A stretch of 19,398 nucleotides of DNA, taken from an uncultured beta proteobacterium. GTDB taxonomy: Bacteria; Pseudomonadota; Gammaproteobacteria; Burkholderiales; Burkholderiaceae_C. The position numbers were made by a program, and so were the translations under genes. Below are positions 9,601 to 14,292 of the stretch, in pieces; the stretch's first letter is position 1, and each line of letters opens with the position of its first letter. Location: contig CAILKA010000411.1 in NCBI GenBank assembly GCA_903834645.1, positions 1-19,398 on the forward strand, written 5' to 3'. The notes under the pieces were generated by a model. That model did no database searches and was not told where the DNA came from. It saw only the letters and a program-made list of their open reading frames with translations.

Positions 9601-11958
9601 AGCGTCAAGCCCAGCGTCGCCCTGCCCAACGGCACCACCGGCTCCGCGGAGGTCACCGCCACCGACCCCGCAGGCAACACCAGCGCACCCACCAACGTCG
9701 CCCTCACCATCGACTCCTCGCCGCCCGCGGCCCCCAGCGGCGGCCTGGATGCCTCCAGCGACACCGGCGTGCCAGGGGACCGCAAGACGCGCAACCAGAC
9801 TCCCACGCTCAGCGGCACGGCCGACTCCGGCACCACGGTCGAGGTGACGCTGGCCGGCCGCACCTACGCCACCGTGGCCACCGGCGGGCGATGGAGCATC
9901 ACGGTGCCGGCCACCGACGCGCTGCCCGACGGGGTCTACCGCCCCACCGCACGGGCGGTGGACGATTCGGGCAATGCGGCAACCTCGTCGCTGACCGTCT
10001 TCGAGATCGACGCCACCCCGCCCGGCCTGCCGATCGTCGTCCTCGATCCGTCCAGCGACACCGGCCGTGTCGGCGACGGCCGCACGCGCGACACGACCCC
10101 GACACTGCGCGGCGCCACCGAGCCCGGGGCCACGCTGCTGCTCGTGCTCAACGGCAAGACCTACCAGCCTTCGGTGGACGGCCAGGGCAACTGGACCTAC
10201 ACGGTGCCCGATGCCGATGCGCTCGTGGACGCGATCTACGTCACCCAGGTGAGCGTCACCGACGCCGCAGGCAACCGGATCGTCGCCGAAGGCACGCGCT
10301 TCACGGTCGACACCACCGCGCCGGCCCTGCCCCGCGGCATCCTCGACCCCGCGAGCGACTCGGGGCTGGTCGGGGACAACCGGACCTCCGTGCGCACGCC
10401 CACGTTGTCGGGTACGGCCGAGGCGGGCTCGACGGTGGACGTGACGCTGATCGGCGCCGGGCGGACCGTGCTGCTGACGACGCTGGCCGACAACGCAGGC
10501 ACCTGGAAGGTCAGCGTGCGCGAGGCCGACGCCCTGCCCAACGGCACCTACTCGATCGCCCTGCGGTCCACCGACGGCGCAGGCAACGTCAGCAGCAGCG
10601 TGGGCACGCCCTTCGAGGTCTTCGGCGCGACCCTGGCCACGCCCGTCATCGCGCAGGTCGACGACGACGTGAACGTGACCGGCCGCATCGACGATGGCGG
10701 CACGACCGACGACGCACGGCCGACGCTGCGCATCACCGGGCCCTCGGGTAGCGCGGTGGAGGTCTACGACGGGTCCACGCTGCTGGGGCAGGCCCAGGAA
10801 ACTTCCACCGGGGTTTACACCTTCACGCCCTCGACGAACCTCGCCGAGGGCGCGCACGCGTTGACGGCGCGCGCCGTCGATCCGGCGGGCAATGCCTCGC
10901 AGGCTTCGGCCACCTTCCGGGTGATCGTCGACACTGCACCGCCAGCCCCCCCCGTCATCGTCTCCAACGGACCGACCGAGGTCAGCGGCACCGTCGCGCT
11001 GGCTGCCGGGGAGAGCCTGTCGCTGCGCGTGGGCGGCGCCATCTACGACGTCGCGACCGCCACGGGTGCGTGGGCCGTCGACCTTCTCACCGCGAAGCCC
11101 CGCAGCGGCTCGCTCAACCTGGCCGAGGCGCCTTTCATCGTGCGCGCGGAGGCCATCGACCCTTCCGGCAACCTCGCCGTGGCCGTGCGAGGCACCGATC
11201 GCGACGACCTGCTGACCCTGCTGGCCGACGACCTCGTGCGACTCGTGGCCGGCACGCAGACGGTGCAGGGCGACGCGGGCCTGGACACGCTCGCGCTCGG
11301 CGCCTCGGGCGTGACGCTGGACCTCACGCGCGTGGCCGACAGCGCGCTGACGGGCATCGAGCGTTTCGCGCTGGGCCGCAACACGCTCGTGCTGACCGTG
11401 GCGGACGTGCGGGCACTCGGCGGCTCCGAACTCACCGTCAACGGCGAGGCCGGTGGCGCCGTCCGGCTGCTCGGCAGCGGTTGGTCGTCCACGGGGGAGG
11501 TGACCGAGGGCGGGGTGGTCTACGCCGTCTACGAGAACGACGGCACGCGGGTGCGGGCCCAGGCCGGACTCACGATCACGCCCAACGCGACGCCGCTTGC
11601 GTCTGCCGACGATGACGGCAGCCGGCGATTGGCCATCGGCGGCGATCCCCATCCAGGCCCGGGTGATGCGCCGCCACCGGCCGGCGAGCCGTCGATCAGG
11701 TGGTCCGACTTGCTGGACGCCCACCCGACGGTCGAGGCGACAGGCCTGCAGCCGGCCCACCCTGCGGCGATGCCCGCACATGGACCCGGCGCACCCGGCG
11801 TGCTGACCCTGGCGGACCTCCTTCGCGACAGTGCGCCGCACCCGGGCCCGGTTCCCTGGCCCACCCCACAAGCACCGTGGGGATCACCCGGGTGGCCGAC
11901 GGTCGACGCTTCCGGGACACCCCTGGGCGCACCGTGGCAGGAGTGGCCCAACGGCTGA
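3661..11958 (+). CDS. Giant Ig-repeat adhesin, BapA/LapA-like, putative type I secretion substrate
   Basis: A 2765-residue surface adhesin, probably for biofilm or surface attachment. The start is GTG at 3661; no in-frame ATG, GTG or TTG lies between it and the upstream stop at 3586. Layout: residues 1-170, Pro-rich start then a BapA-prefix-like beta domain (LRVWRVANDLWIALD, LVIGHYFDP); 174-200, hydrophobic then poly-Gly linker; about 224-437, two Ig-like modules of the ADGTTLVV type; 438-705, short Ig segment and a helical domain (LDLHVNPLTELATRLL, AAANRAVGEAFGL); 706-2510, mixed Ig-like modules, many opening with LDPASDSG or DASSDTGVPGD and ending with DAAGN; 2510-2640, degenerate RTX-like C-terminal domain (VQGDAGLDTLAL, ALTGIERFALG, VNGEAG, GGVVYAVYEN); 2641-2765, Pro/Gly/His-rich tail. 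There is no Sec signal. The calcium-binding DxD pattern of Ig repeats and the C-terminus fit type I export, but HlyB/HlyD/TolC-type genes are absent here. Confidence 0.88.
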   Translation: MSDAGQPAGNPPPPAPVTPLAPPAAVLRPVGPRKVLEIALVPALDGIPVRVEAYPGERYELKDPRTGKAPKRLRVWRVANDLWIALDTQAAVDASVARPDLVIGHYFDPTFVASPADSLVGLDDNALLRIYMVSAEGLQPGAAHRELSTLASVTTQIIEFPRLEVQPAAAGMPMIVPGLLAGVLAGAAAGGGGGGGGGAAPPPVVDTLKPGSPSLAAPEAAGGLNKQEAADGTTLVVGLPTNAVTGDVLTTVLTRPDGTTLTLTATVSATDLAAGQILVPVGAATLTAADGRWAVRAWLSRGTVQGDAGNLEFVLDATAPGAAQLALPEAPGRITAAEAQDGTTLVVTLPAGSAASDRLEASFTSPSGAVVTRSVVLQETDVTAGRLTVSLSAAELRTGATGPGFADGAWTVRVTLSDAAGNAGTAVQASFELETRLVLQGTVVAGPVTGGLTVEVFGDQGQSLGTAAVGNGGTWRLELSGLGSYRGPVLVKVTDANGTAPNYLDEVSAAPRSLDTTLRAVGVAAESNPRFEVQASGVAVLDLHVNPLTELATRLLVGAGDRPPSDPAAIAAANRAVGEAFGLRGVDVSAGAVPTNAPGFNALDGLSGAERVGLVLAKLSGAERLDGASLASSLALLEKGLVSQSGALALTPATAAWIDQGRQQALAALKAAPSSAEQTFLADSALNRQLLGDVVITRQEIASDGRLIVFGTALPGSRVAVAFADGSTQSATVGLDGAFVLTSARAQASLVSPLAVSGQDALDQPVRHTVPGAPTIEPGNGRIVSGTGTPGSEVEVYDASGQTLGKAAVDSFGNWSIALQSPVAADATLRAVSRDGSGNVSPASTARVVAGQPGLQIPEAADGYVNLAERDDGGVGLVIAVPANVPAGSRLETLLTRPDGTTLSIPVTLTAADIAAGSLARALPASALGPDGRYQVGVWITTAAGLVSPATTREFVLDTLAPAAPTLEVVGERLVAGQSEPGSSIRLLGASGNTLGTAGPTGADGSWVVRLDAALADATPVRAVATDAAGNSSAAASGQVLASAVRIQGTLDDAAPGLGWLGDGSLSNDASPLLTGDTGRTLLAGQVLAVYRRQPGGDWVRLGEGIVNGTGWTFQDGAGAAGSATARLADGRYAYMARIEAGTTAVAGIAPSAPFDIQVLTAALGAPQVTIPEAQGEDTRISAAERASQGGVPVLVNLPAGTRPGDELLLSLTLPDGTVRRIALPLNETAALAGSLTVLMPRDMLDLDGDHLLRTTVTSAVTGLGSAPATSRFTLDTTVPAAPSGGLDASSDTGVPGDGVTRDATPGLAGQAEPLGTVRLSLVRGAETLNFTVQAAADGSWAVDTGTLRPDGGSAVMPALADGSYTLSVQSRDAAGNDSTSTPIAVRVDTTVAPPVIAPTNGFQSVAGSGEPGALVTLTQGANVLGTARVAADGTWRVALLAPLADATVLSATQTDVAGNVSTPDTEPVNAAVPFILPSNGRILSGTGRAGDTLVLSAGGTTLGSVLIDAEGKWSFTPAAALANGTVVTAVDQQNGLSDAETVDAQPPAAPTAQLDPASDSGVAGDGRTRETLPVVRGSGASPGDTITVRMPATGEVLTAQVAASGSWSVKPAQALPHGSSDPVRISAADAAGNSSPETLLALVIDTQAAAPTVGLEPGSDSGAVGDGLTQDTTPAFKGTAEPGSTVRLVLALDAQRSATYTVVADPTSGAWSLDTATARPDGRTLPIEPLADGPHAVSVTLTDAAGNASAAASLALVVDATAGAPVIAATNGFGSVSGSGEAGAVLTLRSPAGVLGTTLVGADGSWRIALTTPVPDGTVLSATQLDAAGNTSAPDTETVNANVPFIRPTNGRVISGTARPGNTVALTTGSGTALGSVVVGADGAWSFTPSTALAHATPVTATNQQSGLSSSETVDAQPPAAPAARLDPASDSGTPGDGRTNVTTPVISGTGATPGDTLTVRMPATGEVLTTQVAPGGAWSVKPSVALPNGTTGSAEVTATDPAGNTSAPTNVALTIDSSPPAAPSGGLDASSDTGVPGDRKTRNQTPTLSGTADSGTTVEVTLAGRTYATVATGGRWSITVPATDALPDGVYRPTARAVDDSGNAATSSLTVFEIDATPPGLPIVVLDPSSDTGRVGDGRTRDTTPTLRGATEPGATLLLVLNGKTYQPSVDGQGNWTYTVPDADALVDAIYVTQVSVTDAAGNRIVAEGTRFTVDTTAPALPRGILDPASDSGLVGDNRTSVRTPTLSGTAEAGSTVDVTLIGAGRTVLLTTLADNAGTWKVSVREADALPNGTYSIALRSTDGAGNVSSSVGTPFEVFGATLATPVIAQVDDDVNVTGRIDDGGTTDDARPTLRITGPSGSAVEVYDGSTLLGQAQETSTGVYTFTPSTNLAEGAHALTARAVDPAGNASQASATFRVIVDTAPPAPPVIVSNGPTEVSGTVALAAGESLSLRVGGAIYDVATATGAWAVDLLTAKPRSGSLNLAEAPFIVRAEAIDPSGNLAVAVRGTDRDDLLTLLADDLVRLVAGTQTVQGDAGLDTLALGASGVTLDLTRVADSALTGIERFALGRNTLVLTVADVRALGGSELTVNGEAGGAVRLLGSGWSSTGEVTEGGVVYAVYENDGTRVRAQAGLTITPNATPLASADDDGSRRLAIGGDPHPGPGDAPPPAGEPSIRWSDLLDAHPTVEATGLQPAHPAAMPAHGPGAPGVLTLADLLRDSAPHPGPVPWPTPQAPWGSPGWPTVDASGTPLGAPWQEWPNG
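7507..8613 (+). repeat. Higher-order adhesin repeat, copy 1 (369 codons)
   Basis: This unit consists of four Ig-like modules in order: a long module opening with SGGLDASSDTGVPGDG; a short module with PTNGFQSVAGSGEPGA; a short module with PSNGRILSGTGRAGD; and a module with LDPASDSGVAGDGRTRE ending in VKPAQALPHG and its DAAGN segment. The same order recurs in copy 2. A 33-base stretch at 8425-8457 (encoding VRMPATGEVLT) is identical to 9541-9573. Confidence 0.85.
8614..9732 (+). repeat. Higher-order adhesin repeat, copy 2 (373 codons)
   Basis: Same four-module order as copy 1: LEPGSDSGAVGDGLTQD; ATNGFGSVSGSGEAGA; PTNGRVISGTARPGN; LDPASDSGTPGDGRTN with VKPSVALPNG. A third unit begins at once: 9727-9780 matches 7501-7554 at 52 of 54 bases (coding for SGGLDASSDTGVPGD). 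It then diverges into single long modules (9733-10640). The periods between matching Pro codons are 1107 and 1119 bp. Confidence 0.85.
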
Positions 11959-12002
11959 GCAGCGCGGCGCGCCAGGCATCTGGCCCAACACGCTCCCGGT
12001 GG

Positions 12003-12035
12003 AGCCGGCCGCTACACTTGGCCGGTTTCTCTTTC
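12003..12035 (+). terminator. Candidate rho-independent terminator after the adhesin
   Basis: AGCCGGCC (12003-12010) pairs with GGCCGGTT (12020-12027), giving 8 bp with one G-T wobble and a 9-base loop. The stem is followed by the T-rich stretch TCTCTTTC (12028-12035). It lies 45 bases after the adhesin stop. The loop contains the promoter-like TACACT, so the same bases may serve as a -10 element for the next operon. Confidence 0.5.
12009..12018 (+). promoter_or_regulatory. Candidate promoter -10 element of the miaB operon
   Basis: CCGCTACACT is identical to the decamer at 3473-3482 upstream of the adhesin, with TACACT at 12013-12018. A start near 12025 would give a leader of about 30 bases. 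No good -35 match is visible. Confidence 0.4.
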
Positions 12036-12055
12036 ACAGCCCCTGGCTCTACACC

Positions 12056-12535
12056 ATGACCTGCTGTGCGCACAGGCGCCCTGACCTTGCTCGGGCGGCC
12101 GACAGGCGTGCGGGCCCGGCCCGCCGCGCGGCGACGCCGGCCGCTGCGGTCGGGCTGGCGCTGGCCGTCGCCTGCCTCTTGGCGCTGCCCGCCACGGCCG
12201 GCGCACAAGCCGCCGCCCACCGAACCTTTCCTGCCACCGCCTTGCGAGGCGAGCTGGTGCTGGCCACCCTGCCGCAGGCGAGCCTCAACGGCGAACCCGC
12301 CCGGCTCGCACCCGGCGCACGCATCCGTGGCGAGGACAACCTCCTGCGCCTGCCGGCAGCCGTGGCCGGCCAGCGCCTGCTCGTGCACTACACGATCGAG
12401 CCCACGACAGGCCTCGTGCTCGACGTATGGATCCTCAACACTGCAGAGCGTGCCCGCGAGCCCTGGCCCGCCACGCCCGAGCAGGCGCGCACCTGGCGCT
12501 TCGACCCCACGGCCCAGACCTGGACCCGACCATGA
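12056..12535 (+). CDS. Small exported protein of unknown function, upstream of miaB
   Basis: A 159-residue protein. The N-terminus is Arg/Ala-rich (residues 1-28) and is followed by a hydrophobic signal segment (AAAVGLALAVACLLALPATA, 29-48) with likely cleavage near AGA-QA (49-52). The mature part, about 105 residues, is predicted beta-rich. It contains motifs I recall from conserved hypothetical proteins next to miaB in Burkholderiales: FPATALRGELVL, LNGEPARLAPGARIRG, LLVHYTIEPTTGLVLDVWIL and ARTWRFDPTAQTWTRP. No catalytic motif is evident. Its stop overlaps the miaB start in ATGA (12532-12535), so the two are probably translated together. The ATG at 12056 was chosen because it puts a signal peptide at the N-terminus; no ribosome binding site is visible. 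The function is unknown. Confidence 0.8.
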   Translation: MTCCAHRRPDLARAADRRAGPARRAATPAAAVGLALAVACLLALPATAGAQAAAHRTFPATALRGELVLATLPQASLNGEPARLAPGARIRGEDNLLRLPAAVAGQRLLVHYTIEPTTGLVLDVWILNTAERAREPWPATPEQARTWRFDPTAQTWTRP

Positions 12536-13923
12536 CCACCGACGCCCCGACCCGCAAGGTCTACATCCGCACCTTCGGGTGCCAGATGAACGAGTACGAC
12601 TCCGACAAGATGGCCGACGTGCTGCATGCGGCCGACGGCTACGAGAAGACCGACGACGCCGAGCAGGCCGACCTCATCCTCTTCAACACCTGCTCGGTGC
12701 GCGAGAAGGCTCAGGAGAAGGTCTTCAGCGATCTCGGGCGCGTCAAGCACCTGAAGAAGAAGGGGGTGCTGATCGGCGTGGGCGGCTGCGTGGCGAGCCA
12801 GGAGGGTGCGGCCATCGTCGAGCGCGCGCCCTATGTCGACCTCGTCTTCGGCCCGCAGACGCTGCACCGCCTGCCGCAGATGATCCAGGCGCGGCGCGTG
12901 AGCGCGCGGCCACAGGTGGACATCAGCTTCCCGGAGATCGAGAAGTTCGACCACCTGCCCCCGGCGCGCGTGGAGGGGGCCAGCGCCTTCGTCTCGATCA
13001 TGGAGGGCTGCTCGAAGTACTGCTCGTACTGTGTCGTGCCCTACACGCGCGGCGAGGAAGTCAGCCGGCCGCTGGATGATGTGCTGGCCGAGGTGGCCGA
13101 GCTCGCCAGCCAGGGGGTGAAGGAGGTGACGCTCCTCGGGCAGAACGTCAACGCCTGGCGCGGCACGATCGCTGGCGGCGAGGCCCGCGACGCGGGTGCA
13201 GGCGAGGACGAAGATGGTGGCAGCGCAGAGGCCGCCGACTTCGCGCTGCTGCTGGAGGTGGTGGCCGAGATCCCGGGCATCGAGCGCATCCGCTACACGA
13301 CCAGCCACCCCAACGAGTTCACGCCGCGCCTGGTGCAGGCTTACGCACGCATCCCCAAGCTCGTGAGCCACCTGCACCTGCCGGTGCAGCATGGCAGCGA
13401 CCGCATCCTCTCTGCGATGAAGCGCGGCTACACCACGCTGCAGTACAAGAGCACGATCCGGGCGCTGCGCAAGGTGCGCCCGGACCTCAGCCTGTCGAGC
13501 GACTTCATCGTGGGCTTCCCCGGCGAGACCGAGGAGGATTTCGACCGCATGTTGGCGCTCATCGAAGACATCGGGTTCGATGCGAGCTTCAGCTTCGTCT
13601 TCAGCCCGCGCCCTGGCACCCCGGCCGCCGGGTTGGCCGACGACACGCCCCAGCCGGTCAAGCTCGAACGGCTGCGGCGGCTGCAGGCGCTGGTGGAGGC
13701 CAACGTGCAGCGTATCTCCGCCTCGCGCGTGGGCACGGTGCAGCGCATCCTGGTGGAAGGCCCCTCGCGCAAGGATCCTGCCGAGCTGATGGGGCGCACC
13801 GCCTGCAACCGCATCGTCAACTTCAAGGGCCAGCCGCGACTGGTCGGCCAGATGATCGACGTGACGATCACGCAGGCCCTGCCCCACTCGCTGCGCGGCG
13901 AGGTGTTGCTGGGCGAGCGCTGA
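12532..13923 (+). CDS. miaB: tRNA-2-methylthio-N6-dimethylallyladenosine synthase MiaB
   Basis: A 463-residue radical-SAM methylthiotransferase. It converts i6A37 to ms2i6A37 in tRNAs that read codons starting with U. The N-terminal MTTase domain carries the three auxiliary-cluster cysteines at C17 (FGCQMNEYDS), C54 (FNTCSVRE) and C86 (GGCVASQEG). The radical-SAM cluster is C160-x3-C164-x2-C167 in EGCSKYCSYCVVPYTRGEE. LGQNVNAW and FIVGFPGETEEDF are conserved. A C-terminal TRAM domain covers about residues 395-455. An acidic, Gly-rich insertion (about 214-236, GEARDAGAGEDEDGG) lies between LGQNVNAW and the ADFALLLE helix, longer than in E. coli. The start is the ATG in the ATGA overlap with the preceding gene; an upstream in-frame Met is internal to that gene. 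Confidence 0.97.
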   Translation: MTTDAPTRKVYIRTFGCQMNEYDSDKMADVLHAADGYEKTDDAEQADLILFNTCSVREKAQEKVFSDLGRVKHLKKKGVLIGVGGCVASQEGAAIVERAPYVDLVFGPQTLHRLPQMIQARRVSARPQVDISFPEIEKFDHLPPARVEGASAFVSIMEGCSKYCSYCVVPYTRGEEVSRPLDDVLAEVAELASQGVKEVTLLGQNVNAWRGTIAGGEARDAGAGEDEDGGSAEAADFALLLEVVAEIPGIERIRYTTSHPNEFTPRLVQAYARIPKLVSHLHLPVQHGSDRILSAMKRGYTTLQYKSTIRALRKVRPDLSLSSDFIVGFPGETEEDFDRMLALIEDIGFDASFSFVFSPRPGTPAAGLADDTPQPVKLERLRRLQALVEANVQRISASRVGTVQRILVEGPSRKDPAELMGRTACNRIVNFKGQPRLVGQMIDVTITQALPHSLRGEVLLGER

Positions 13924-13952
13924 GGCGCGCGGCGCCGGGGCAGGCTCAGCGC
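13917..13952. terminator. Inverted repeat covering two convergent stop codons
   Basis: GCGCTGAG (13917-13924) and CTCAGCGC (13945-13952) form a perfect 8-bp inverted repeat around a 20-base GC-rich loop that contains GGCGCC. Each arm holds a stop: miaB TGA at 13921-13923, and the facing gene's TGA (minus) at 13946-13948. No T-run follows on either side, so its activity as a bidirectional terminator is a guess. Confidence 0.35.
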
Positions 13953-14227
13953 CGCCCGGGCCCGAATCCGGCCCACCACAGCGCACCGGCACCGGCCACG
14001 ACGAGCATCAGGTAGGTGGCCATCCGGCCGTCGCGGCCGAACACGAGCAGGCCGGTGACGAGTGCCGCGAACCCTGCCACCGCCGCCCACGCCGCCAGCC
14101 GCGCCCAGCTCGCGCGCTGCAGCTCCTTGCGCCACAGCAGCTTGGCCGCCAGCGCGGCGATCCCGCCCACGCCGAGGGCGGGCAGGGCGAAGTTCAGCAG
14201 ATGCCAGAGCGCGTCCAGGGGTCCCAC
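13946..14227 (-). CDS. Small integral membrane protein of unknown function
   Basis: About 93 residues from a GTG at 14227; a second in-frame GTG at 14242 would add five residues. Three hydrophobic segments are visible: LLNFALPALGVGGIAALAA (about 10-30), WARLAAWAAVAGFAALVTG (about 39-62) and MATYLMLVVAGAGALWW (about 68-86). Basic or charged links (KLLWRKELQR, FGRDGR) separate them, and the C-terminus is short (GFGPGRR). The DALWHLLNF start and the VFGRDGRMATY motif are familiar from small uncharacterised membrane proteins of Burkholderiales. It is convergent with miaB and divergent from hemA (65 bp). No function can be assigned. Confidence 0.7.
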   Translation of the reverse strand: MGPLDALWHLLNFALPALGVGGIAALAAKLLWRKELQRASWARLAAWAAVAGFAALVTGLLVFGRDGRMATYLMLVVAGAGALWWAGFGPGRR

Positions 14228-14280
14228 GGCTGCAGGTGGCACCGCGTGAACGCGGCGCAGGCTCGGAGGTGGGGCAATCT

Positions 14281-14286
14281 TACAAT
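14281..14286 (+). promoter_or_regulatory. -10-like box immediately before hemA
   Basis: TACAAT matches five of six -10 consensus positions and ends 6 bases before the hemA ATG. If used, transcription would start at or next to the A of the ATG, giving a leaderless or nearly leaderless mRNA. No Shine-Dalgarno lies between the box and the ATG. GGAGGT at 14265-14270 is 22 bases from the ATG, too far for a normal ribosome binding site. There is no good -35 match. Confidence 0.4.
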
Positions 14287-14292
14287 CGGCCC

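Noticed and set aside
7507..9732. Periodic repeats considered as a CRISPR or other non-coding array
   Set aside because: The repeats are in frame within one continuous coding region, their period is a multiple of three, and they encode Ig-like modules. There are no short identical repeats with unique spacers.
8199..10751. An 850-codon plus-strand frame overlapping the adhesin repeats
   Set aside because: It is the third frame of the repeat block, rich in Arg, His and Gly with no recognisable fold. It stays open because the repeats are uniform and GC-rich.
6157..11871. A 1904-codon open frame on the minus strand inside the adhesin gene
   Set aside because: It is exactly codon-aligned with the sense gene, so its stops would need sense codons TTA, CTA or TCA, which this GC-rich gene avoids. 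It ends precisely at the sense Ser codon TCA at 6157-6159. The product is His/Arg/Gly-rich with no domain. The same effect explains the long antisense frames opposite the DUF2726 gene, miaB, hemA and prfA.
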